From: Spirochaetaceae bacterium | GTDB taxonomy: Bacteria > Spirochaetota > Spirochaetia > DSM-27196 > PWMO01 | Direction: 5' to 3' | Assembly (NCBI GenBank): GCA_003558175.1 | Contig: PWMO01000149.1 | Coordinates: forward strand, 1 to 14,598 | DNA: 14,598 nucleotides | Shown here: positions 6,601 through 13,648 of the stretch, one piece after another | How the letters are laid out: each line of letters opens with the position of its first letter | Numbering within the stretch: the stretch's first letter is position 1 | Translations under genes and position numbers: made by a program | The notes under the pieces: model-generated | Databases searched by the model: none | What the model was told of the DNA's origin: nothing | Seen by the model: the letters and a program-made list of their open reading frames with translations, nothing else

Positions 6601-8327
6601 TCTGCTTCCATACCCTGCGGTCCAAGCCGCTGTAGACTTACCGTGTATCCGGCGACGTCTTCATCGTCCGGCGGCTGCCAGCGTACGGTAAACGTGTTGG
6701 AGACAAGGAACCCGGCATCGTCCGTTGGAGGCGGTTCGAACGTTACCCTTCCAGGCGGCGTTCGGTCGCGCTCGAAAACCGTCGTTGTCGGTTCGGACCA
6801 GTTACCGGCGCGGTCCACGGCGGCTATCCTGAAGTACCAGCGGCCGTCTTCGTCGGCAGGCAGCGCCGCCGAGCGGGTATCGTCGCTCAGCTCCATCCGA
6901 CGCGGCACCGGAGCGTCGGGAGTGCGCGACCAGACGTAGTTGTAGCCCACAATGCCCGACGGGTCGGGCGCAGGAGTCCAGCGAAACCGGGCCACCTCGG
7001 CGTTCGACCTGCGACCCAGCACAAAGTTTTCCGGGAAGACGGAGGGCGGCGCTGCGCGCTGGTCCGGCTCCATGTAGACCAGCGCGACACGGCGCGCATC
7101 GCGCTGCTGTTGCCAGAACAGGTGCAGCCGATCCCGGTTCACCACTGCCGTGCCGAACGCTGATGAACCGGGTCCGGGGCTGAGATTTCTGGACCGCCAG
7201 ATGCCCCGCTCAAACCCCGCAATATAGACGCGTGAGTCGCCGAACGGATTGGTAAACCACAGGATATAGGTTTGCCCCTCAAATCGCACGATGCGCGGAT
7301 AGCTGGCTTCGCGAAAGTCGGGCGTGACGTTCTCCATTTGCCCGGTCCGGCCGCCCTGCCGATCAAGCTCGCTGAGGTACACCCTCGTCCAGCCCTGTTC
7401 CGAGGCGCGCTCCCACGCCAGAAGCAGTCTGTTGTTGACCGCGCGCAAATGCGGCCGCTGGTTGTCGTAGCTCAACGCGTCGCCACCTTCCCAGGGAGCG
7501 ACAGAATCAGTCACCTGCCGCGCGGGACTCCAGCTCCGACCGCCGTCGTCGCTGTACTTACTGTGCAGCTGGTAGGTAACTGCGCGCAGCGGATTGATGC
7601 TCTGAAACACCACGTATTCCCGCCCGTTTGCGGAAGCATGCGTCGGCAGAAAACTGAAACCGATTTCTTCGTCGTCTTCCAGTGTCTGAAAATCGCTCCA
7701 CTGCGCGCCGCTGTCTGAATAGGAGTAGAGCACCGTCTGGGTAGCACCGATGTTCTGGTTGACAAACAGCAGCAGTCCGCCGTCCTCGCGCAGCGAAAGC
7801 CGCGGCGATACGCTGGTGACCTCGGTTGCCAGGGTAGCTACGGTGCTGAAACTCCTGCCGCGGTTGGTGGAACGCAACACTCTCGTCTGTGACGGTGATT
7901 CAGCAAGAACAATGAAAATGTCACCGCGCGCGGTCATTACCGCCGAAAAGACGTCCGGCGGCGCTTCACGGCGAAAGCGGATCGGTCCCAGCACGCGACG
8001 ATTCCGGTCCCAGCTGCGCCCGTCGTCGCTGACCGCCACGGAGATGTGGACCACCCCTTCGTTGTTCTGCAGTCGCTCAACTTCCTGGTAGACAACGGCC
8101 ATTGTCCGGCCGTCCGACACGGCGCGCGGGAAGTAAGCCGATTCCGGTTCGAGAAAGCGCGGTTGCTCGAAAAAGAGTCCCTGGTTGACCAGCGATAGCT
8201 CCTGCGCGTGTACACGGGCGATCGGCACCGGCGCCAGCAAAAGCAACGCAACCAGAGCGAGCCATTTGACCGTTCCACAACGTCCGGTCGGACTGAATCG
8301 GCTCACCATTCTCTTCTCCACCCTCAT
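3663..8327 (-). CDS. Membrane sensor SpoIIE-type (PP2C) serine/threonine phosphatase
   Basis: 1554 residues. Layout: signal or anchor sequence (1-42); a propeller-like region with four Asp-box motifs near 100 (SDDGRSWD), 153, 204 and 258; two Fn3-like domains (about 440-516 and 545-626); an Ig-like region (about 633-745); membrane helices at about 757-783 and 829-851; a second extracytoplasmic region (about 852-1102); a membrane helix (about 1103-1130); HAMP (about 1130-1185); and a PP2C_SIG catalytic domain to the end. Metal-binding aspartates are all present: GVSGDY D1234, CDVSGKG D1252, FFTDGVEE D1383, YDDLT D1544/D1545. The domain should therefore be active, dephosphorylating a phospho-Ser/Thr protein such as a STAS antagonist; the substrate is inferred from the family. 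About 160 residues separate TDG from DDLT, much more than usual. The ATG at 8327 overlaps the upstream stop (ATGA). An alternative ATG at 8309 has GGAG six bases before it, so the protein may be six residues shorter. Confidence 0.92.
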   Translation of the reverse strand: MRVEKRMVSRFSPTGRCGTVKWLALVALLLLAPVPIARVHAQELSLVNQGLFFEQPRFLEPESAYFPRAVSDGRTMAVVYQEVERLQNNEGVVHISVAVSDDGRSWDRNRRVLGPIRFRREAPPDVFSAVMTARGDIFIVLAESPSQTRVLRSTNRGRSFSTVATLATEVTSVSPRLSLREDGGLLLFVNQNIGATQTVLYSYSDSGAQWSDFQTLEDDEEIGFSFLPTHASANGREYVVFQSINPLRAVTYQLHSKYSDDGGRSWSPARQVTDSVAPWEGGDALSYDNQRPHLRAVNNRLLLAWERASEQGWTRVYLSELDRQGGRTGQMENVTPDFREASYPRIVRFEGQTYILWFTNPFGDSRVYIAGFERGIWRSRNLSPGPGSSAFGTAVVNRDRLHLFWQQQRDARRVALVYMEPDQRAAPPSVFPENFVLGRRSNAEVARFRWTPAPDPSGIVGYNYVWSRTPDAPVPRRMELSDDTRSAALPADEDGRWYFRIAAVDRAGNWSEPTTTVFERDRTPPGRVTFEPPPTDDAGFLVSNTFTVRWQPPDDEDVAGYTVSLQRLGPQGMEAEPQTVALREPPPTIQTRDSAISRRNIDNGLYALSVAAIDEVGNVGEPETIFLRLNRYIPVTEVHNLAARRDRLGRYTVDIAGRGFTAQGTVERIIVDRDGAEPYDYVFERQDGAFTVEGDRAISNLVIDLIRSGEYRFGIDHPQRGIYFSPRTLTFEASGTVTFGDYTVRYAPEYRAAPRSLIYFAATDALSWVVLVFMALAMVFSTTRITALVQEGRALQIEARALITGKVAPRELQQERIRAMKRRGLGLRIKFAFFVVILVASVVVAVAFFVGNAALQRQESILARGLEQRIEVLLESVSGRAEQLLVSPAGNRIDLEVLTEQSEVMPEVAFITISGQGQDRAGFDAVWATNDPLIRGGNSGDLLEGLPRTLDTPTFVPGVSRMEDEVAERIARLEEQVNQRARAALGDAPRQLDQVTSELAQLFGAGVAEDDPRLLELNNAERDLRRQINRVLAETGSIVESLPGFDAENLSRDEREYLYYRPVVFYQSGEDPELARYFRGVVRMGVSTELILAEIDDARQELIISTAYVALGAVTAGIIGAMLLATIVVIPIRRLVRGVEVIRDTENKLKLADHSVVVKSRDELSVLADTINSMTQGLVRAAEANKDLVMGKEIQQMFIPLKTEGGRKQTTAFEDLSGAEFAGYYEGAKGVSGDYFSYLKLDEDHYGLIKCDVSGKGVSAALIMVQVATIFGIWFRDWANEKTRRKLPDLVVQINDTLEEMGFKGKFAAFTLGVLNISSGEIVMCNAGDNQLHIADASQKQVKQLSMQEAPAAGVFPSMMLPNGFPQSKVKLNVGDVLLFFTDGVEESKRLLRNPDYSVHTVTEQDKTSGRVPEDFSVGVNDEEFGIPRIHEICAAVQNRRKYYLRKTLDPAAQELLFDFSDLESTAQNLLLALIAVEKVFRLVPNPRAARDDRVRIDAVIDDFLKQHFRQYADFFHHPVEVEEEGAHPGYRNYAYVQEDEQYDDLTILAIRKK

Positions 8328-11311
8328 ATGCCCAGCCGCGCCGCAATGCGCTGCCGCAAGTTGAGCAGTGGTGGATAGAGCCGATTCGACTCATCCTGCA
8401 GCAGCCGTTCGACAACAGCGAAGGCCTGAGCAACGTTTCCTTCTACAAAGAGATTCTCGGCACGCCGGAACTGCTGCTCGTCTTCCGAAGAGAGTGCCAC
8501 CGCCGCCTGTCCACCGGTTCCGATACGCAGAGTGTCGAGGAGCACCTTGGCCTGGTTGTTATCCGGATTCAACGTTATCGCCTCTTCAAGCGCCGTGATC
8601 GCGGCACGCGCTTGCGCAACTCCCCCGCCGGCAGCCAGATTCTGCGCCTGTTGCACCAGCCGGTTGGACCGGGCTATCTGCGCCTGGGAAATGGGATCGG
8701 GACGGATTCCCAGCTGAATCTCCAGTTGCTCGATGCGTGACCTCAGGTTCGGGTAGTTCGGGTTGATCTCGCGTAACGCCTGCAGATCGACCAACGCCTC
8801 GGCGGGATCCTGATTGCGCAGGCCCCACGCTTCCTCGACCCGAGTCTCAAACAGCGCATCAAAATTGTCCGACTCTACCACCCGCAGGATCTCAAGCCGC
8901 AACAGCCGCGCTTCCCAGTTGTACGGACGGACAGCCGTCACGTTCTCCAGATTCTGCTCGGCGCGGGCAAGCAGCGGCCGCGCGGCTTCCAGACCGTTCG
9001 CACGAATGACATCCTGGGCGCGGTCGTAATCGTTCTGAGCCAGGTTCAGATAGTTGCTCAAGACCGGATAGAGCGGCTCAGTTGCTACAAGCGTTCGACG
9101 GTTTTCCATTGTAAGAGCGGCGGTCACAAAGCGGTCAAGACGCTCGATCTCGGGGTTTGGATCGACGTTGGTCCGTTCCCAGGTGTCGCGCGCTTCACCG
9201 AGGACGGCGCGCGCACCCCGGTAGTCTTCCAGCCGGTACAGTCGGTCGGCTTCTCCTATCAGTTCACGCACTCGCTGTACGATCAGCTCGTTTTCGGCTT
9301 CCTGCAGCCGCATGCCCAACGCCACGATGCGCTCGTCGGCCTGCCGGCGAAACTGCGGATCCTGCTGGAACTCGAGCGACTCGAAGAAACTCTCACGCAC
9401 CTGTTCCCACAGTTCACGTGCCCTTGATACGTTCAGTGCTGCAAGCGCCTGCTCGGTCTGCTGCGCCAGCTGCTCACCTCGCTGCCGCAACTCAATTGAG
9501 CGCGCGATGCGGTCTTCCGCCTCGCTGGTCGCCGCGGCTATATCACTGCGCAGTGATTGCATCCGTTCCATGAGGGATCGCGCATCGGCCGTAATCGAGC
9601 TTACGATCTGGTCCGCGCGCACATACTGTGTTTCCGATTCAAGGTATTCGACTAACTCGCTCGCATCTTCGAGAATCGTTGCCAGTTCAGCGTCTGCTTC
9701 CAGTAGATCTTCCCGCGCCTGGCGCGGGAACCGGTACACAACGGTAACCGCCTCGTCGTCAGCGTCATCTGATTCTACCTCAACGCCCTCGATTCGTTCC
9801 GCTGCACTGCGGTAGATATCTCTGTTGCGTTCATAGCCGTCGGTAACGAGGTCAAGGCGTACCCGTCCGTACCGTCTCACGGTGTCGGTTTCGACCGAAC
9901 GCGCCTCCGCGTGCGATCCGTCAAGCCGTTCATCCGTCCGGACGATCATCTGAGCGGCCGCCTCAGGCAGTCTCTCATCATCAAGTTGATATCCGGAACG
10001 CACCGTGCGCCAGAGCTCCAGTTCTTCATCGAGCACTTCAACCGCATCCGCGAGCAGTTCTCGCCGCGCGGCAAGGTCCGCCGCGCTTTCTTGAGGCAGT
10101 CGCATCGCGCTGTCAACTTCGCGCAATCCTGCACTGAAACCTCCAAGAGAAGTGCCGACGTGATAGCCCGCGTGATGGAGCAGGTAGAGGGGATACGCCT
10201 CTTCGCTTAACACGTCCATCGCGACAATCAGCTCGAGCGCTTCGTGCTCCGCACCACTCTCGGCAATAGTCAACTGCAGCGCATAATCCGACAATAGCCG
10301 GACGTTCTCAAAAATGCGCAACGCTTCTTCCCATTGCCGTTCAGCGTAATGCTGCTCAGCGGAAGCCAGAAGATTGGCGCGCCCGGTGTCAAACGCGATG
10401 CTCAGTTCTTCCTTCTGCCTCAGGCGCATCAGGCGCATGGCCCCCAGGATTCCGTCACGCTCGTCGCCGGGATCGCCGAAGACAAACCGTTCCAGCAGGA
10501 CAAGGTGCCAATCGACCGGGTCTTCAGGGAAGAGCCCGGGCACCGTTTCACGATAGCCGCGAATGATTTCACCCGCTTCTTCGGTCGTTTGCTCGGATTC
10601 TACCCCCGCTTCGATAAGCGCAGAATACTCCTCCAGCGCCTGGCTTATCGCCTCCTCGACGTCGGTCTCGAAACCGGAATCGGCGGCAGTCTGAACGGCG
10701 TCTACAAAGCCACTGTATACGCGCTGCTTGCGCGGCAACCGATCATTAAAGGCGGCCGCTTCGAGCCGCACTCGATCGGCAGCGCCGTCCACCGCCGACA
10801 CAAAGACCGACGGGTACTCGCGGCGTTCAAAAGCGTCACGCTGCAGCGAAAAGCCTGAGAGGTACCGTTCAACCGCTGCATCGTAGCGCTGCTGAGCAAT
10901 GAACTCGGCCGCATCCGCCATGATCTGATCGGCCATGCTGCGGTCGTACGCCAGTTGTGCAATGACTCGTGCCAGCGTAACCTGCTCGGCGATGCGCTGG
11001 TTCGGCGCCTGCTCGAGCGTTTCCATCCGATCTATAATCTCCAAAGTTGTCACGATGTCTTCAGGGTTGCGGTTCAGATGCTCGATCAGCTGTTCCAGCA
11101 GGTCGTTGTACTCCGAACGGATCCGGCGCACTTGCGATAGTAGCCGCTCAGCCTCTTCAATCCGGTTCGGACTACGGCGGATGGTATCCTGAAGCAGCAT
11201 GATTGCCTCATTCGTCTGGCCCTCGGCAATCAGTTCACGTGCGGTCTGCACCGGGTCTTCGCGCTGCCCGGCAGCATACAGCGGTGCGGCAGCGACGGCC
11301 ATCACCATCAC
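8324..11311 (-). CDS. Large exported helical-repeat (TPR-like) protein
   Basis: 995 residues from the GTG at 11311, or about 1011 if translation starts at a CTG at 11359 (see findings). The N-terminus reads MVMAVAAAPLYAAGQ, the end of a signal peptide. The rest is almost wholly helical, very rich in E, R, Q, A and L, with no further membrane helix. TPR-like helix pairs are clearest near residues 318 (AEQHYAERQWEEALRIFE), 691 (LYRLEDYRGARAVLGEA), 891 (ITALEEAITLNPDNNQAKVL) and 949 (RRAENLFVEGNVAQAFAVVE); the middle (about 540-680) looks like coiled coil. TPR-type repeats serve as protein-binding scaffolds. Its stop overlaps the start of the SpoIIE-type phosphatase gene by ATGA, so it is the first gene of the operon and a likely periplasmic partner of the sensor ectodomain. 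That partnership is inference. Confidence 0.88.
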   Translation of the reverse strand: MMVMAVAAAPLYAAGQREDPVQTARELIAEGQTNEAIMLLQDTIRRSPNRIEEAERLLSQVRRIRSEYNDLLEQLIEHLNRNPEDIVTTLEIIDRMETLEQAPNQRIAEQVTLARVIAQLAYDRSMADQIMADAAEFIAQQRYDAAVERYLSGFSLQRDAFERREYPSVFVSAVDGAADRVRLEAAAFNDRLPRKQRVYSGFVDAVQTAADSGFETDVEEAISQALEEYSALIEAGVESEQTTEEAGEIIRGYRETVPGLFPEDPVDWHLVLLERFVFGDPGDERDGILGAMRLMRLRQKEELSIAFDTGRANLLASAEQHYAERQWEEALRIFENVRLLSDYALQLTIAESGAEHEALELIVAMDVLSEEAYPLYLLHHAGYHVGTSLGGFSAGLREVDSAMRLPQESAADLAARRELLADAVEVLDEELELWRTVRSGYQLDDERLPEAAAQMIVRTDERLDGSHAEARSVETDTVRRYGRVRLDLVTDGYERNRDIYRSAAERIEGVEVESDDADDEAVTVVYRFPRQAREDLLEADAELATILEDASELVEYLESETQYVRADQIVSSITADARSLMERMQSLRSDIAAATSEAEDRIARSIELRQRGEQLAQQTEQALAALNVSRARELWEQVRESFFESLEFQQDPQFRRQADERIVALGMRLQEAENELIVQRVRELIGEADRLYRLEDYRGARAVLGEARDTWERTNVDPNPEIERLDRFVTAALTMENRRTLVATEPLYPVLSNYLNLAQNDYDRAQDVIRANGLEAARPLLARAEQNLENVTAVRPYNWEARLLRLEILRVVESDNFDALFETRVEEAWGLRNQDPAEALVDLQALREINPNYPNLRSRIEQLEIQLGIRPDPISQAQIARSNRLVQQAQNLAAGGGVAQARAAITALEEAITLNPDNNQAKVLLDTLRIGTGGQAAVALSSEDEQQFRRAENLFVEGNVAQAFAVVERLLQDESNRLYPPLLNLRQRIAARLGI

Positions 11312-11362
11312 CGCTGTGATGAGCCGAAGAACATGTGAAAAAGTGTGCTGCCGCTCCAGAGA

Positions 11363-11382
11363 CTCCCCCCTTGTTAACTATA
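11363..11382 (-). promoter_or_regulatory. Candidate -10 and ribosome binding site for the phosphatase operon
   Basis: On the minus strand TATAGT (11382-11377) matches the -10 consensus at five of six positions. It is followed by AGGGGGGAG (11371-11363), a strong purine-rich Shine-Dalgarno-like run. No ATG, GTG or TTG lies within 15 bases downstream in the frame of the helical-repeat protein, but a CTG does, at 11359. The -35 region is poor (GACGTT at the usual distance). If this -10 is used, the leader would be only about 10 bases long. Confidence 0.4.
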
Positions 11383-11388
11383 TCACAT

Positions 11389-11423
11389 ATCGACATATAA
11401 ACGTCGATCGTAAAATGTCGATC
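11389..11423. promoter_or_regulatory. GTCGATC repeats and inverted repeat in the divergent intergenic region
   Basis: GTCGATC occurs at 11403-11409 and 11417-11423, 14 bases apart, and the inverted form ATCGAC occurs at 11389-11394. The outer copies form a perfect 8-bp inverted repeat, ATCGACAT (11389-11396) and ATGTCGAT (11415-11422), with an 18-base spacer. The block is AT-rich in a GC-rich setting and sits between the starts of the operon and the UPF0164 gene. This placement suits an operator for a regulator controlling one or both. No regulator family can be named from the motif. Confidence 0.4.
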
Positions 11424-11474
11424 ATGAATGGAACAGGACCGAAAAATGCGGTATTCTATTATGGTAGTAATGTA

Positions 11475-12725
11475 ATGAAAACGATTCTGGTCGTCGTCGC
11501 AGCACTGTTTTTTTTCCCCCTGTCCTCCGCAGCGTTCAGCCTGGATGACATCATCTGGGGCATCAGCGACGGTCTTGACTCCACCCGCTTGCAGAACACC
11601 GGCCTGACGGTGTTTCCGACGCTTGTAATCCCCATGGGCGGTGAGTACGAGGCCATGGGAACAGCCTATACCGCGGTTGCAAGAGATGCAAGCTTCTTCG
11701 ACGCCAATCCGGCGGCCAGCTCCCGCCTCAACTACACTGAACTTTCGCTGATGCATGCCAACCTGATTGCCGACACCAACATGGAGTCCATTGTCTACAC
11801 GGTACGCTACGGGGACCTGGGGCTCGCCGCAGGGGGCAAGTTTCTGCATGTTCCGTTCACCGAATACGACATCATCGGGGTGCAACAGAACGCGGTACGC
11901 TATACAGAAACGGTAGCCGGAGTGAACGTTTCGTATAATTTCTTCAACAGCTTCAACTTCCACGGCATTTCGGCCGGCACTACGCTCAAAGTGGCACACC
12001 GGAATATTCCAGCGTCGATCGCGCCCGGGCAGTCGGCCTTCGGCGTCATGGCCGACTTTGGCCTTCTGACGCGTTTTAACCTGCTCAAGTTCTACCCGTC
12101 ACGTACCAAGAACTTCTCGCTTGGGCTGACGGCACGCAATATCGGGCCACCGGTTCTTGACGAGCCGCTACCGTCAAGCATCGTCGGCGGCGTCGCGTAC
12201 GCACCGCTGAACCCTGTGCTGCTGGCCTTCGATCTCACCATGCCCATCATGCCGTTCACCGACGATCCTCCTGAGTCACTGGGCTATGCGGGAGGAATGT
12301 CGGTGCAGATAACCGACTTTTTTGCCGCTCAGTCCGGGTTTCTGCTACGAGGGGGAAACCCGCGCCTGACACTGGGAGGCCGGCTCGACCTGGCAGAGCT
12401 CAGATTTCACGTCAATTACACGCTGGACATGACCACGCAGACCGACCGCCTCGACCGCTTTACTATTCTGGCGGCTCTCAATCTGGGCGACCGCGGGCGC
12501 GCCGATCTGCAACAGCGAGCCGAAGAGTACTATCTTGACAGCCTGGTAGCCTTTGCCGCGGGCGAGTATGAGGCAACGGTCACCCTCGCCGACCGGGCAC
12601 TGGAGCTCAGCCCCAGGTTTCAGCCGGCGCAGGAAACGCGCGAGACCGCCCGGCGGCTGCTGGCCCTGCAGCGTCGGCTGGATGCAATCCGTTTTGGCGA
12701 GGACGAAGATTCGGTCGCTGAATAG
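11475..12725 (+). CDS. UPF0164-family outer-membrane protein, FadL-like barrel
   Basis: 416 residues from the ATG at 11475. The open frame extends upstream to 11199, but only this start gives a signal peptide (MKTILVVVAALFFFPLSSAA, cleavage near residue 20). The segment GGEYEAMGTAYTAVARDASF with the following DANPAAS (residues 55-82) is the typical N-terminal part of UPF0164/FadL-type proteins, where it forms the plug region. A run of amphipathic strands to about residue 335 fits the barrel. In Treponema pallidum, members of this family are predicted FadL-like importers of long-chain fatty acids or other hydrophobic nutrients. The C-terminus (about 340-405) is instead helical and TPR-like (AFAAGEYEATVTLADRALEL), presumably periplasmic. 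No Shine-Dalgarno sequence precedes the start; -10-like TATTCT and TATTAT lie at 11452-11462. It is divergent from the phosphatase operon. Confidence 0.9.
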   Translation: MKTILVVVAALFFFPLSSAAFSLDDIIWGISDGLDSTRLQNTGLTVFPTLVIPMGGEYEAMGTAYTAVARDASFFDANPAASSRLNYTELSLMHANLIADTNMESIVYTVRYGDLGLAAGGKFLHVPFTEYDIIGVQQNAVRYTETVAGVNVSYNFFNSFNFHGISAGTTLKVAHRNIPASIAPGQSAFGVMADFGLLTRFNLLKFYPSRTKNFSLGLTARNIGPPVLDEPLPSSIVGGVAYAPLNPVLLAFDLTMPIMPFTDDPPESLGYAGGMSVQITDFFAAQSGFLLRGGNPRLTLGGRLDLAELRFHVNYTLDMTTQTDRLDRFTILAALNLGDRGRADLQQRAEEYYLDSLVAFAAGEYEATVTLADRALELSPRFQPAQETRETARRLLALQRRLDAIRFGEDEDSVAE

Positions 12726-12796
12726 GCAGCGACAGCCACTCACGATGCAAAGCGAGTCACAAATCAATCAGACAATCACAGCGAGTAGTTGAGATC

Positions 12797-12815
12797 ACCG
12801 CATGCAGCATGCGGT
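12797..12815. terminator. 8-bp hairpin between convergent genes, terminator candidate
   Basis: ACCGCATG (12797-12804) and CATGCGGT (12808-12815) form a perfect stem with a 3-base loop CAG. It lies 72 bases after the UPF0164 stop and 17 bases beyond the end of the minus-strand gene at 12832, so it could stop transcription from either side. There is no T-run on either strand, which lowers confidence in intrinsic termination. Nothing else is apparent in the 106-base gap. Confidence 0.4.
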
Positions 12816-12831
12816 TCGACCGCGTTCCTGG

Positions 12832-13629
12832 TCAGCGGCTTCGCAAGTGTGCGGCGGCCGATTCAACGGCACGTCGCAGGCGCAGGTAGAAGGTGAAGAG
12901 CCGGAGATCGATCCCGTGAGAGTCCGCCCACTTGCGAATACGTTCAGAATTGACGTGATCGCTGCGCAGCAGATGCCGTCCCCGGCGCCGCACACTCAGG
13001 CTTCGATAGCGCATCGCCAGGTACCCGGCCGCTTCGGCAATCAACTCCAGGTCCTCGTCTCTGAAAGCCGGCTCTCGCTGGTCACGCAGGGCCCGCACGG
13101 GGTCATCCATTGCCTCGTGCAGATGCAGCTGATTCTCGAACCGACTCACGACATCCGATTCGGTGAACATGATCGCGTCGATCTGCTTCTGCACCGCGAT
13201 ACGTTTGCGCTCAACCGGTTCACTGAGCCGCCCGCGCCGGCGCAGCACGGTGTAGAGCGCGGCGGCCAGACCGAACGCAATCAGCAGTTCGTCCAGCACC
13301 GGCAGCGGGTCACGCACGACCAGCGAGAAGAACAGAAACGCCACGACAAAAACCGCGGCACTCAGCAGGAACCGGGGCACAAACCGCGCCTCGGCATCCC
13401 AGCGGCGAATCGACCGCTCGGCGATGCGGTACAGATCGTCACGCAACCCGGTAAGCGTCGATACCTCCGGCTCCGCCCCGTAGAGGCCCTCGACCGGCTG
13501 CTGTTCAAGCATCGTAAGGGTTGACTCATCCCCGGTAAACGGGTGCAGGAAGAGCTCGGATCCGTCGCGCCTGACGACATGAAAAATGTGAACGGCGTCA
13601 CTCTGAGACATGCCGAGTGAAACATACAT
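12832..13629 (-). CDS. Two-helix membrane protein of unknown function
   Basis: 265 residues from the ATG at 13629. This start is chosen because AGGGTGG lies 5 bases before it; a GTG at 13638 is also in frame. The N-terminal ~85 residues are soluble (HIFHVVRRDGSELFLHPFTG) and without a signal peptide. A helical hairpin follows at about 86-105 (RFLLSAAVFVVAFLFFSLVV) and 110-130, with RDPLP between, then a basic cytoplasmic segment (LRRRGRLSEPVERKRI). The remaining ~130 residues are soluble, helical and rich in charge. Both ends should be cytoplasmic. I recognise no family. It is convergent with the UPF0164 gene and divergent from the polytopic membrane protein at 13746. The opposite strand also has a long open frame here (12802-13524), but it has shadow composition and no membrane or signal features. 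Confidence 0.82.
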   Translation of the reverse strand: MYVSLGMSQSDAVHIFHVVRRDGSELFLHPFTGDESTLTMLEQQPVEGLYGAEPEVSTLTGLRDDLYRIAERSIRRWDAEARFVPRFLLSAAVFVVAFLFFSLVVRDPLPVLDELLIAFGLAAALYTVLRRRGRLSEPVERKRIAVQKQIDAIMFTESDVVSRFENQLHLHEAMDDPVRALRDQREPAFRDEDLELIAEAAGYLAMRYRSLSVRRRGRHLLRSDHVNSERIRKWADSHGIDLRLFTFYLRLRRAVESAAAHLRSR

Positions 13630-13648
13630 TCGCGCCACCCTGCTGTCA

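Noticed and set aside
5679..6635. 318-codon plus-strand open frame inside the phosphatase gene
   Set aside because: It is antisense to well-defined membrane, Fn3 and Ig-like regions; the long open frame is explained by high GC content.
7500..8060. Sialidase enzyme in the N-terminal part of the phosphatase
   Set aside because: Four Asp-box motifs are present, but they only mark a propeller fold. I do not see the arginine-containing RIP motif or other catalytic residues of sialidases, so no glycosidase activity is claimed.
11199..11474. N-terminal extension of the UPF0164 protein back to 11199
   Set aside because: It runs through the start of the divergent helical-repeat gene and its promoter region, and would place the signal peptide about 92 residues into the protein.
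12802..13524. 240-codon plus-strand open frame
   Set aside because: It is antisense to the two-helix membrane protein, rich in H, Q and R as expected of a shadow frame, and has no signal, membrane or domain features.
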